DNA of 47,203 nt from positions 1 to 47,203 of the forward strand of contig JBPOJF010000008.1 in assembly GCA_052033915.1 (NCBI GenBank), written 5' to 3'. The translations under genes and the position numbers were made by a program. Source of the stretch: CALMZY01 sp052033915. GTDB taxonomy: Bacteria; Verrucomicrobiota; Kiritimatiellia; CAIQIC01; JAGNIJ01. The notes beneath the pieces are model-generated. The model was given only the letters and a program-made list of their open reading frames with translations, had not been told where the DNA came from and did no database searches. Shown here piece after piece: positions 30,792-39,512 of this stretch. Position 1 is the first letter of the stretch. Each line of letters begins with the position of its first letter.

Positions 30792-32924
30792 TCAGCCGAC
30801 TTTCACAAACGGGCCGACGATTTTATACAGGGCGCGCGCGCGGCCGCGAAGAAGTTCGTATTGCGGATCCTTCAACTGCGGATCCGCCTCCACGATGCGG
30901 AAGGCCTCCTTTCGAGCGGCCAGGAGAATGTCCGAATCGCCGAGAGGATCCCCCACCTTCAGCGCGGGGAACCCGCTCTGTTCGCGGCCGAGGAGGTTGC
31001 CCATGCCTCGGATTCGCAGGTCCTCCTCGGCAATGCGGAACCCGTCAAGCGTCTTTTCCATGACCTTCAGCCGCTTCCACGATTCCAGCGTGGTCGGCGT
31101 GCCTTCCAGGATGCAGAACGACTTGTGGGCCCCGCGCCCGATACGGCCGCGAAGCTGGTGCAACTGCGCAAGCCCGAACCGCTCCGCGTTCTCCACGAGC
31201 ATCACCGTCGCGTTCGGGACATCGATCCCGACTTCGACAACCGACGTGGCGATCAGGATATCCATATCGCCCGCGCGAAACAGATCCATGACCGCGTCCT
31301 TCTCGCCCGGCCGCATCCGGCCGTGCACGATCCCGAGCTTTTCGGTCGTGAAGACCTCCCTTTTCAACTTCTCGTACATGTCTTCCGCGGCGCGCAGATC
31401 CGGCGCCGTCGCCACAAAGTCGAAATGGGTCTTTATCGCCTCGGGCTCGTCCGCGGATGAAACCAGCGGATAGACAATAAACGCCTGCCGGCCCTTCGCG
31501 ACCTGCTTCCGGATGAAGTCGTACGCCTGCGGCAGCTTGTCCTCGCGGATTACGCGCGTGACAATCTCCTGCCGGCCCTTCGGCATTTCATCAAGGATGC
31601 TGACGTCGAGGTCGCCGTAGATCGTCATCGCGAGCGTCCGCGGGATCGGCGTGGCGGTCATCACGAGGACGTCCGGCTGCTCGCCCTTGCCGTACAGGGC
31701 GCCGCGCTGCTCGACACCGAACTTGTGCTGCTCGTCGATCACGATCAGCCCGAGCTTCTTGAACCGCACGCGATCCTCGATGACGGCGTGCGTGCCGACG
31801 AGCAGATGGATGCTGCCGTCCCCCACCCCCCGCAGGATCGCGTTCCGATCCGCGGACGTCATGTCGCTCGTCAGCAGGGCAAGCCGCAGGCCCATGGGCT
31901 TGAGGCAGCGCTCGAAGGTCTTGAAGTGCTGGGTGGCGAGGATTTCCGTCGGCGCCATCACGGCGCACTGCGAGCCGCACTCGCCTGCGTCGAGGATCGC
32001 GCACGCGGCGACGACGGTCTTGCCGGAGCCGACATCGCCCTGCAGGAGCCGGTGCATCGGCCGCGGCTTCCGCATGTCCCCCTCGATCTCCTTCATCACG
32101 CGCCGCTGGGCGTCCGTCAGGACAAACGGCAGAGACTGGATAAACCGGTTCCGCGCCAGCCCGGGGGCGACGTGGGCGGGGCCGACGAGGAACTGCTCCG
32201 CGTGGACCTTCCTCGCGACGAGCACGAGTTGGACGCAGAGGAACTCCTCGAACACCAGCCGGTACCGCGCGGCCTTCGCCTGCTCGAGCGTATCCGGGAA
32301 ATGAACGTTCGCGATGGACTCGCGAATCCCCGGAAGTCGCAGGCGCTGAAGCGTTTCCGCGGGCAGGGATTCCCGCGCGGATTCCGCGAACAGGTGGACG
32401 GCGTTCCACGCGATCCGCCGCATCGTCCGCTGCGGCAGGTGTTCCGTCAGAGCGTAGATGGGCACGATGCGGCCGATGTGGAGGGATTCCTCGACATCAT
32501 CCCGCGCCATCTCGAACTCGGGGTGCACGAAGACGGGCCGGCTCTTGTAACGGCTGACCTTGCCGAAGACGACCAGCGGATCGCCGATCTTGAACTGGTC
32601 CGCCAGGTACTGCGCGTTGAACCACCGGCAACGGACCCCTCCCGAACTGTCCTGGAGAATGGCTTCGTAAAAGGACTTCCCGAAACGCGGCCGCACAAAG
32701 CCGCCGGAGACAATCGTTCCCTGGACCGTGGTCGTCTCGCCACCGCGCAGGGAGGAGATTTTCTGGACATGGCGGCGGTCGTCGTACCGCCTCGGCAGAG
32801 TGAGAAGCAGATCGCCGACGGTTTCGATGTCGAGCCGCTTGAGCTGTTCGGCGCGGACCTCCCCCACGCCCTTCAGGTAGCGGACGGGCGTGGCAAGTCC
32901 CTCGGCATATTTCGAGTCGGCCAT
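30792..32924 (-). CDS. recG: ATP-dependent DNA helicase RecG
   Basis: 710 residues, near the usual length. The N-terminal wedge domain begins TPVRYLKGVGEVRAEQLKRL and contains LLLTLPRRYDDRR. The helicase core has LLQGDVGSGKTVVAACAIL (Walker A), VIDEQHKFGVEQRG (DExH as DEQH), VMTATPIPRTLAMTIYGDL and ATSVVEVGIDVPNATVML. GLAQLHQLRGRIGRGAHKSFC is the last helicase motif, and a C-terminal RecG wedge/tail follows. It reverses stalled replication forks and processes branched DNA. It is read alone, diverging from a membrane protein gene at 33023. Confidence 0.97.
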   Translation of the reverse strand: MADSKYAEGLATPVRYLKGVGEVRAEQLKRLDIETVGDLLLTLPRRYDDRRHVQKISSLRGGETTTVQGTIVSGGFVRPRFGKSFYEAILQDSSGGVRCRWFNAQYLADQFKIGDPLVVFGKVSRYKSRPVFVHPEFEMARDDVEESLHIGRIVPIYALTEHLPQRTMRRIAWNAVHLFAESARESLPAETLQRLRLPGIRESIANVHFPDTLEQAKAARYRLVFEEFLCVQLVLVARKVHAEQFLVGPAHVAPGLARNRFIQSLPFVLTDAQRRVMKEIEGDMRKPRPMHRLLQGDVGSGKTVVAACAILDAGECGSQCAVMAPTEILATQHFKTFERCLKPMGLRLALLTSDMTSADRNAILRGVGDGSIHLLVGTHAVIEDRVRFKKLGLIVIDEQHKFGVEQRGALYGKGEQPDVLVMTATPIPRTLAMTIYGDLDVSILDEMPKGRQEIVTRVIREDKLPQAYDFIRKQVAKGRQAFIVYPLVSSADEPEAIKTHFDFVATAPDLRAAEDMYEKLKREVFTTEKLGIVHGRMRPGEKDAVMDLFRAGDMDILIATSVVEVGIDVPNATVMLVENAERFGLAQLHQLRGRIGRGAHKSFCILEGTPTTLESWKRLKVMEKTLDGFRIAEEDLRIRGMGNLLGREQSGFPALKVGDPLGDSDILLAARKEAFRIVEADPQLKDPQYELLRGRARALYKIVGPFVKVG

Positions 32925-33022
32925 GACGGCGAAAAAACTGACGGAAATCGCAGGGAAAGGAAAGTCGGAAGTGCCGTCGGCATCGGACGGGTCTGTTTTT
33001 CGATTGACCCCTCCGCATCCGG

Positions 33023-33742
33023 GTGACAGGCTCCCACCCGTTCCGCGACAGGGAACCCGTGCAATTGTTTTTATACAACAGGATCACCGACCGTCATGCG
33101 TCGCGTCGTTTTCGGCTCACCCGGCGCATGGGCCTGTTTCCCCTGCTGGTGACTCTCGTCATGATGTTCGCAATGCCCAATGGCCCGGGGCCGGGACTCT
33201 GGTGCCTGCTCGGCCTGACCGTCGGATTGGAACTGATTCTGTGGGGCGCGTATGCGTTGCACCGGGAACCGGCGCTCGTGTCCCGATGGGGCAACCGTCT
33301 CAAGGCGACATCGGATCGCTGGTACCCGCTCCTTCTGTTCTCCGCCCAGAACCTTTTTGTCCTGCTCACCATCGCCGTCTTCTGGCTGACCCTGCGGAAA
33401 CTGGGCGGCATCCTCGCGTCCCCCTGGATCAACATCAACGTCCTGCTGATCGTCCTGCTGATTCCCGCTCACCGGGTCGCGAGGGACCTCATGTCGCGAA
33501 GCCACGACGCGATTCACGTGTTCTGGGAGAAGGCGTGCCGCTACCTGATGGTGATCCTGGGCGTCACGCTGGCGATGGCGATCTGGCTGGACTCCGTGCT
33601 GCCCGGGAACGGCCTCATCGCGCCGGAACTGATGTTCCGAATCCTGATCCTCAGCGTGACCGCCAGCCTCGTGATCCTGACATGCATCGCCCTGCTGCTG
33701 GACTTCTGGTTCCGGCGGAAAAACACGCCCTTGGTGAAGTGA
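33023..33742 (+). CDS. Multi-helix membrane protein, unknown function
   Basis: 239 residues with about six predicted membrane helices: GLFPLLVTLVMMFAM, LWCLLGLTVGLELILWGAYAL, LLLFSAQNLFVLLTIAVFWL, ININVLLIVLLIPAH, YLMVILGVTLAMAIWL and ILILSVTASLVILTCIALLL. The loops are basic. I do not recognise the family. The start is uncertain: a GTG at 33023 gives a 35-residue cytosolic lead, while an ATG at 33128 (MGLFPLLV) would begin at the first helix; neither has a good ribosome-binding site. It ends 51 bases before the nadB stop (converging), and that gap holds a heptanucleotide array. Confidence 0.7.
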   Translation: MTGSHPFRDREPVQLFLYNRITDRHASRRFRLTRRMGLFPLLVTLVMMFAMPNGPGPGLWCLLGLTVGLELILWGAYALHREPALVSRWGNRLKATSDRWYPLLLFSAQNLFVLLTIAVFWLTLRKLGGILASPWININVLLIVLLIPAHRVARDLMSRSHDAIHVFWEKACRYLMVILGVTLAMAIWLDSVLPGNGLIAPELMFRILILSVTASLVILTCIALLLDFWFRRKNTPLVK

Positions 33743-33752
33743 CGAACTTCTG

Positions 33753-33794
33753 TGTCCGATCGGCCTCTGATCCCCGGCCTCTCCCGTCTGATCC
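33753..33794. repeat. Heptanucleotide array abutting the nadB stop
   Basis: Six units: TGTCCGA TCGGCCT CTGATCC CCGGCCT CTCCCGT CTGATCC. CTGATCC and CGGCCT recur at exactly 21 and 14 bases. The last base of the array is the first base of the nadB stop codon as read on the plus strand (33794). Confidence 0.75.
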
Positions 33795-35410
33795 TACGCC
33801 GCGACCGAGCCGCCGGGCGGATCGAGGATGCACGTGTCCTGCGCGGAACACGAGTCGTCGGTCGTGGGATAATCGAGCGTGTAGTGCAAGCCGCGGCTTT
33901 CCTTGCGGCTCGCGGCGGAGCGGATCACGAGTTCGGCGACATCGGCAATATTCCTCAACTCGAGCACGTCCGCGGTGACCAGATACGTGAGATAGTATTG
34001 ATGGATTTCAAAGCGCAGGTTGTGGATGCGCCGCATCGCGCGGTCAAGCCGCTTGTCCGTCCGCACGATGCCGACGTAGTCCCACATGCACGTGCGGACC
34101 TCGTTCCAGTTGTGCTCGACCACGATCTCCTCGTGGCTGGGCACGGCATCGCCATGCCGCCACGCCGGGATATCAATCCCGGTGCAGGATTCCTGGCGCG
34201 CCGCGGAAATACCCTCCGCCGTGTTGCAGGCGCATACCAGGGCCTCGAGCAGCGAGTTGCTCGCCAGGCGGTTGGCGCCGTGGAGGCCGGTGCACGCCAC
34301 TTCGCCCACCGCGTAGAGCCCCGGCAGGGCCGTGCGCCCATCCAGACCGGCTTCGACGCCGCCGCAGAAAAAGTGCGCGGCCGGCACCACGGGCACGGGA
34401 TGCTTCGCCATATCAATGCCGTACTTGAGGCATGTGGCGTAGATGTTGGGAAAACGATCCTGAAGGAATCGCGCCGATTTCTTCGTGATGTCGAGGTACA
34501 CACAGGCGTCGCCCCGGGTCTTCATCTCGTGGTCCACCGCGCGCGCCACGATGTCGCGCGGCGCCAGCGAACCGCGGGGATCGTACCGCTCCATGAATGA
34601 TTCTCCGGCGGCGTTCATCAGGATCCCCCCCTCGCCCCGCACCGCTTCGCTGATCAGAAAGGACTTGGCCTCCGGATGGTACAGGCACGTCGGATGAAAT
34701 TGGACCATCTCCATGTTGCGGATGGGCAGCCCGGCGCGCCAGGCCATCGCCACCCCGTCGCCGGTGGCGATGTCGGGATTGCTCGTATACAGGTACACCT
34801 TGCCCGCGCCGCCGGTGGCGAGCACCGTGTGCGGCGCGCGAATGGCGAGGATCTCCCCGTTCTTGTGATCCAGGAAGTAGGCGCCCACACAGCGGCTCGG
34901 TCCGGGACGCTTCAGCCAGCCGGTGGTGACCAGGTCTATGGCCATCAGGTCGTGCTTCAGCTCGATGGCCGGAATCCGGCGAACCTGCTCCAGAAGCGTC
35001 CTGACCACCTCCCGCCCCGTGAAGTCGCTTGCGTGCAAAACCCGCCGCCGCGAATGCCCCCCCTCCTGCCCCAGGTCGTACTCCTTGTCCCGCCCGTTGC
35101 GCCGTTCAAAGACGACGCCCAGTTGCTCGAGTTCCTTCACGCGCCGGGGGCCCGCGGCCAGGACGGCCCGGACAACGTCTTCACGGCACAGCCCGGCCCC
35201 GGCGACCAGGGTGTCGCGCACGTGGGACTCAACCGTATCGTCCGGGTCCGTCACGCTGGCGATGCCGCCTTGCGCGTAACAGCTGTTGCTCTCGTCCTCG
35301 TTTTTCTTGGACGTCAGAACCACCCGCCCAAACCGGCTCAGACACAGGGCGCTCATCAGACCTGCAAGCCCCGTTCCCACCACCAGAAAATCGCAATCGA
35401 TAATCCTCAT
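33794..35410 (-). CDS. nadB: L-aspartate oxidase
   Basis: 538 residues, a flavoprotein that oxidises aspartate to iminoaspartate, the first step of NAD synthesis. The FAD fold starts at CDFLVVGTGLAGLMSALCLS. SNSCYAQGGIASVTDPDDT is the family's substrate-side block, LATGGAGKVYLYTSNP the second FAD block, and AAHFFCGGVEAGLDGRTALPG with GLHGANRLASNSLLEAL completes the signature. A helical C-terminal domain follows. The ATG at 35410 starts directly before the FAD strand (AAGG upstream). No nadA or nadC is adjacent. It diverges from the gene at 35520. Confidence 0.95.
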   Translation of the reverse strand: MRIIDCDFLVVGTGLAGLMSALCLSRFGRVVLTSKKNEDESNSCYAQGGIASVTDPDDTVESHVRDTLVAGAGLCREDVVRAVLAAGPRRVKELEQLGVVFERRNGRDKEYDLGQEGGHSRRRVLHASDFTGREVVRTLLEQVRRIPAIELKHDLMAIDLVTTGWLKRPGPSRCVGAYFLDHKNGEILAIRAPHTVLATGGAGKVYLYTSNPDIATGDGVAMAWRAGLPIRNMEMVQFHPTCLYHPEAKSFLISEAVRGEGGILMNAAGESFMERYDPRGSLAPRDIVARAVDHEMKTRGDACVYLDITKKSARFLQDRFPNIYATCLKYGIDMAKHPVPVVPAAHFFCGGVEAGLDGRTALPGLYAVGEVACTGLHGANRLASNSLLEALVCACNTAEGISAARQESCTGIDIPAWRHGDAVPSHEEIVVEHNWNEVRTCMWDYVGIVRTDKRLDRAMRRIHNLRFEIHQYYLTYLVTADVLELRNIADVAELVIRSAASRKESRGLHYTLDYPTTDDSCSAQDTCILDPPGGSVAA

Positions 35411-35519
35411 TTGGACCTTAACACTTCGCTTGCATACAAGTAAAATGGGGCCAAGGTTGGGTTCCATCCGACGCAAGCGCAGTGAAGTATGCTTATCGCA
35501 TCGGGAGTGAATTGTCCAA

Positions 35520-36941
35520 GTGAATGTACTGCTGATTGAGCCTCCTCAACCCCCGCCGCCGGCGGCCCCGAGCGAACCGCCGGGCGGAGACACCCAGCTC
35601 TTTGCGCCGCGCTGGAGCCTGCTCTGCCTGCGGGCGTACCTGCTGAAACACACCCGCCACCTCTGCGAACTGGTGGACTGCCGGTTCTTTCGCAACTTCG
35701 AGGAGGACCTGATCCAAACCGTTCGGCGCTTCCCCGAAACCGGCATGGCCGTCGTGAACACATCGAGCCTCAGCCTCGGGCAGACCGCCGCCGTTTTCGA
35801 CGTCATCAAGAGACATTTCCCCCACATCAAAACGGCCATCTGCGGACAGCACCCGTCCCAGTTCCCGGAGCACGTCAGCACCATCCCGCGCATGGACTTC
35901 GCCCTGGCCGGCGACCCCGAACCCATCCTGCGCAACCTGCTCGACTACCTCGATGTGGAACAGCGCCTGCGCCGCGTCCCCGGCTTGATCATTCCCGGCG
36001 TCCGCATGGACAAGCCGTACTGGCTTCCCGACTTGAAACGCCTCACGCTCCCCGACTGGCAGGGCATCTTCTGGCAATCCTACCGCGTGGGCACGGACGA
36101 GGGAACGTGCCGCGCCATCATCCGTCTCTCGCGCGGCCATACGCAGTGCGCCATGGACCGGGCGTTCGGCGACAGCCACGAACCGCTCCGATTCTGGCCT
36201 CTTGACCGCCTTGTCTCGGCGATTCAAAAATGCGGACATCTCGGCGTGACGGAACTCTACATGGCGGACCCGCCGGGATTATGGACGCCGGAAAACCTTC
36301 GGCAATGGTGCGGCGCGCTGCTCTACGGCCGCAACGTTCAACCCTGGAGCCTGCGCCTTTTCCCCTGCACCCTTCATCCCGACACCATCGAAGCGATGAA
36401 AGACACCCTGTGCCGGCGTGTCGATTTCGTCTTCCCCTCCTGCGACGCCAGGGTTCTCCAGGAATACGGCTGCACGGCCTCGTTGCGGGACGTGGCCCAC
36501 ACGCTGCTGGCGATCGAGAATAGAGGCATCAGCGTTCACACGCGCTTCTGGATCGGCGGCCCTGAAGAAGGCCCCGGAGAAAAGGAGCGGGTCATTCGCA
36601 CCATCCGCGCGATGCAATTCCGGCCCTATTCGCTCCACGCCTTCCCCTTCAACCTCGACTCGCCGCTCTACCGCGACCACCGCGAAGCGTCATCGACCCG
36701 TGTCGATGACTGGGTGGAATGGGCGCGCGACCCGTGGATCGTCCAGCGGCCTGTCGCCCTGTGGGGAGGCGCCAACGCGGCCTCGCAACGGCTCCAGGAT
36801 TTCGAGGCGATCCGGAAGGCGGTTCACCGTCATCCGAGACGGGTCCTGGGCAAGTTTCTCCAGGGGAACCTGTTCGCGATGCTCGAATCCAGGCGGATGG
36901 GCAACTGGCCGCACGCCCTGCCAAAGGAAAAGCGGGAATAG
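35520..36941 (+). CDS. B12-binding/radical SAM-like protein lacking the cluster cysteines
   Basis: 473 residues. The N-terminal 130 residues (MNVLLIEPPQPPPPAAP, then RWSLLCLRAYLLKH and AVVNTSSLSLGQTAAVFDVI) match the cobalamin-binding-type domain of BchE/HpnP-like radical SAM proteins. The SAM-domain position reads RLSRGHTQCAMDRAFGD, then LRFWPLDRLVSAIQKCGHLGVTELYMADP. Normal proteins have RGCxxxCxxC here. This one has His-x3-Cys-x2-Asp in that spacing, so two of the three iron-sulfur ligands are lost and a [4Fe-4S]-SAM centre is unlikely. The rest keeps a barrel-like pattern (HTRFWIGGPEE, SLHAFPFNLDSP). It starts with GTG after GGGAGTGA. Function unknown. Confidence 0.75.
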   Translation: MNVLLIEPPQPPPPAAPSEPPGGDTQLFAPRWSLLCLRAYLLKHTRHLCELVDCRFFRNFEEDLIQTVRRFPETGMAVVNTSSLSLGQTAAVFDVIKRHFPHIKTAICGQHPSQFPEHVSTIPRMDFALAGDPEPILRNLLDYLDVEQRLRRVPGLIIPGVRMDKPYWLPDLKRLTLPDWQGIFWQSYRVGTDEGTCRAIIRLSRGHTQCAMDRAFGDSHEPLRFWPLDRLVSAIQKCGHLGVTELYMADPPGLWTPENLRQWCGALLYGRNVQPWSLRLFPCTLHPDTIEAMKDTLCRRVDFVFPSCDARVLQEYGCTASLRDVAHTLLAIENRGISVHTRFWIGGPEEGPGEKERVIRTIRAMQFRPYSLHAFPFNLDSPLYRDHREASSTRVDDWVEWARDPWIVQRPVALWGGANAASQRLQDFEAIRKAVHRHPRRVLGKFLQGNLFAMLESRRMGNWPHALPKEKRE

Positions 36942-37007
36942 CCCGGATCGTTGAACGCCGAGAAGGAACTCTCGACGGAAAGATGCGGACGGGGCGCGGG
37001 GCCGCCG

Positions 37008-38921
37008 CTATTTCTCGAAGTACGTGTACCCGCGCAGGCCGGCTTCGTAGGCGTCCATGATGCGGCGGCGATCCTCCGCCGTGATCCGTCCCGAACGCAC
37101 CGCCTGCTCGGCGATCTTCCGCATGCGGTCCAGCATATGCTGGGGATTGTACTCGACGTACGAAAGCACATCCGCGACCGAATCGCCGTCGATCTCGTGC
37201 GTGTACTCGATCTGGCCCTGCTCGCCCACCCGAAGGCTGACGACATTCGTGTCGCCCAGGAGATTGTGCAGGTCTCCCAGCGTCTCCTGGTAAGCGCCCA
37301 CGAGGAACACACCCATGTAATACTCGCCGTTGGTCAACTCGTGAACCGGCAGCGTGGGCTTCACATCGTGCAGATCAATGAACTGGTCGATCTTCCCGTC
37401 GCAGTCGCACGTGATGTCGGAGATCGTCGCCTGCCGCGTCGGCGCCTCGCACAACCGGTGGATGGGCATCACGGGGAACAACTGCTCGATGGCCCACACA
37501 TCCGGCAGGGATTGGAACACGCTGAAATTCCCGTAATAGACGTCCGAGATCGCCATCTCGAGGCCGGTCAGTTCGTCCGGCACGTACTTCCGGCCGCGAA
37601 TCTCCTGCGCGATCCGCGTGATAATGTGCCAGAAAATGCGCTCCGCGAGCGCCCGGTGGCGGAGAGAGATGCGCCCGCTCTCGTGCATCGAGCGCACCTC
37701 GTCGCGGTAGTACACGGCGTCGTTGAAGCACTCCTGCACGTTCTTGGAAGTCAGGATCGAATTGACCTCCATCAACTGGTTCAGCGTCTCCGGGGCATCG
37801 TCCGGCAGGCCCTCCGGCGGACCATGCGATTCGAATCGCGACGCGGCGAGGATGTTGAACAGCAGGACCGAGTGATGCGCCACGGTCGCGCGCCCGGACT
37901 CGCTGATGAGGATCGGATGCTCGACACGGGCCTCGTCGCAAATCTTCATCACCGTCTCGACGATATCCGCCGCGTACTCGTCGATCGCGTAATTACTGCT
38001 GCTCGCGAAATTCGTCTTCGAGCCGTCGTAGTCGACTGCCAGCCCGCCGCCGACGTTAAGGAGCCCCATCTTCGCGCCTTCCTTGACGAGGTCCACGTAG
38101 AACCGGCACGCCTCGGAAACAGCCTCGCGGATGCTCCGGATGTTCGGAATTTGCGAGCCGACATGGTAGTGCACCATCTGGAGGCAATCGAGCATCCCTT
38201 CCCGGCGCAGCGTGTCCACGACATCGATCATCTGGGACGCGTTCAGACCGAAGGCGCTGTGGTCGCCGCCGGACTCCGTCCAGTGCCCGCCCCCGCGCGT
38301 GGACAGCTTGGCGCGAACCCCGAGACGCGGCCGGACGTTCATCCGTTTCGCGCGCTCCAGCACCATCTCCAGCTCGCTCGACATCTCCAGCACGATGATG
38401 GTCTGGATGCCCATCTTCAGCACATGCAGAGCCAGGTCGACAAACTCCTCGTCCTTGTAGCCGTTGCAGACGACGCACGCCTCCGGGTCGTCAATGAACG
38501 CCAGCGCCGCGATCAGCTCCGCCTTGCTGCCGGCCTCGAGCCCGTGATGGTACGGCCGGCCGCACGCCACGACCTCTTCGACGACCTGCTGCTGCTGGTT
38601 GACCTTGATCGGATAGACGCCGCGGTACGAAGCGCGATAGCCCGCTTCGGCCATCGCCTTCCGGAAGCTGTTGTTGAGAAGCTCCACGCGCGACGCCAGA
38701 ATGTCGCCGAAACGAAGAAGCACGGGCATGGTCATCCCGCGCGCGTGCAACCCGGAAACGATATCCATCAGGCTGATGGCCGTTCCGCTCCCCTTGCCTT
38801 TCGGGAGGACAACGACCTCGCCCTTCTCGGAAATATCAAAATAACCCGCACCCCAGTTTCGAATCCCGTACAATTCCGCCGAATCATCCACTGTCCAGCG
38901 CGTCAGCGCCTCAACCTTCAT
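37008..38921 (-). CDS. speA: Biosynthetic arginine decarboxylase
   Basis: 637 residues, the usual length of SpeA. It decarboxylates arginine to agmatine for polyamine synthesis. YRGVYPIKVNQQQQVVEEV holds the pyridoxal-phosphate lysine; HHGLEAGSKAELIAAL, LQMVHYHVGSQIPNIR, LNVGGGLAVDYDGS and LISESGRATVAHHSVL are the fold III decarboxylase blocks. The late CDCDGKIDQFIDL carries the substrate cysteine-aspartate loop. A GGAGGATGTTAAGGA leader supports the ATG at 38921. No speB agmatinase is in the window. It converges with the gene ending at 36941. Confidence 0.97.
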   Translation of the reverse strand: MKVEALTRWTVDDSAELYGIRNWGAGYFDISEKGEVVVLPKGKGSGTAISLMDIVSGLHARGMTMPVLLRFGDILASRVELLNNSFRKAMAEAGYRASYRGVYPIKVNQQQQVVEEVVACGRPYHHGLEAGSKAELIAALAFIDDPEACVVCNGYKDEEFVDLALHVLKMGIQTIIVLEMSSELEMVLERAKRMNVRPRLGVRAKLSTRGGGHWTESGGDHSAFGLNASQMIDVVDTLRREGMLDCLQMVHYHVGSQIPNIRSIREAVSEACRFYVDLVKEGAKMGLLNVGGGLAVDYDGSKTNFASSSNYAIDEYAADIVETVMKICDEARVEHPILISESGRATVAHHSVLLFNILAASRFESHGPPEGLPDDAPETLNQLMEVNSILTSKNVQECFNDAVYYRDEVRSMHESGRISLRHRALAERIFWHIITRIAQEIRGRKYVPDELTGLEMAISDVYYGNFSVFQSLPDVWAIEQLFPVMPIHRLCEAPTRQATISDITCDCDGKIDQFIDLHDVKPTLPVHELTNGEYYMGVFLVGAYQETLGDLHNLLGDTNVVSLRVGEQGQIEYTHEIDGDSVADVLSYVEYNPQHMLDRMRKIAEQAVRSGRITAEDRRRIMDAYEAGLRGYTYFEK

Positions 38922-39027
38922 TCCTTAACATCCTCCGGAGATCGCCCTCCCACACGTGCGCGTGTCAATCGACGAAGATACTAGAAGGTGTCTCCCAAAA
39001 TGCAATTGTGATGAAGAGGATTTTTGA

Positions 39028-39062
39028 GGGTCATGGTCAAGGGTTGCGGGTGGATGGCGGAT
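39028..39062. repeat. Heptanucleotide array abutting the stop at 39062
   Basis: Five units, GGGTCAT GGTCAAG GGTTGCG GGTGGAT GGCGGAT, all begin with GG. The last base is the first base of the minus-strand stop codon at 39062. It separates this small gene from the speA promoter region. Confidence 0.65.
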
Positions 39063-39367
39063 CAACCATTCCCCCGCACTCGCTCCTTCGCGCTCTCCGC
39101 CTCCGAACGCGCCCTGGCGATCTCGAACAGCTTCTGTTCCTCAAGTTTCCGGATCTCTTCCGGATCGCCCTTCGCCCGCGCCTCGGCCAGTTCCTTATTC
39201 CTGAGGATCTCGATTTCCGCGACCTTCGCCTTCATCTGCCCGTCAATCTCGGCGATCGCCTTCTTCTGTTCCGCGCTCAGCGCCGCGATCTTCCCGTTCT
39301 TCTTCTCCAGCCGCTCCAGCGCGAGATCCAACGCGCTCTTCAATCCTGCTTCCTTCTTTTCGCCCAT
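39062..39367 (-). CDS. Small charged helical protein, unknown function
   Basis: 101 residues from MGEKKEAGLKSALDLALERL, almost entirely Lys, Glu, Ala and Leu in a heptad-like order, predicting one long helix or coiled coil (about 10-95). EIRKLEEQKLFEIARARSE is typical. No signal peptide or membrane helix. GGAGGTTTAAGG gives a strong ribosome-binding site, which supports a real gene. It diverges from fabI (145-base gap). I do not recognise a family. The coiled-coil pattern suggests a structural or scaffold role at most. Confidence 0.75.
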   Translation of the reverse strand: MGEKKEAGLKSALDLALERLEKKNGKIAALSAEQKKAIAEIDGQMKAKVAEIEILRNKELAEARAKGDPEEIRKLEEQKLFEIARARSEAESAKERVRGNG

Positions 39368-39512
39368 CCTTAAACCTCCATGCGTCCAGGCCCTGAACCC
39401 AACACACGCGCTGTAAATACCATGAACGGGATGTCCGTCCGACACAAATCATTCATTTTGAATTCCGCCGGTATTGGAGTATGCTGTCCGCATCCTTTGA
39501 GAGGGAATTCCA

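Noticed and set aside
36951..38984. A 677-codon plus-strand open frame opposite speA
   Set aside because: Antisense shadow of a conserved arginine decarboxylase; no motifs and no start signal.
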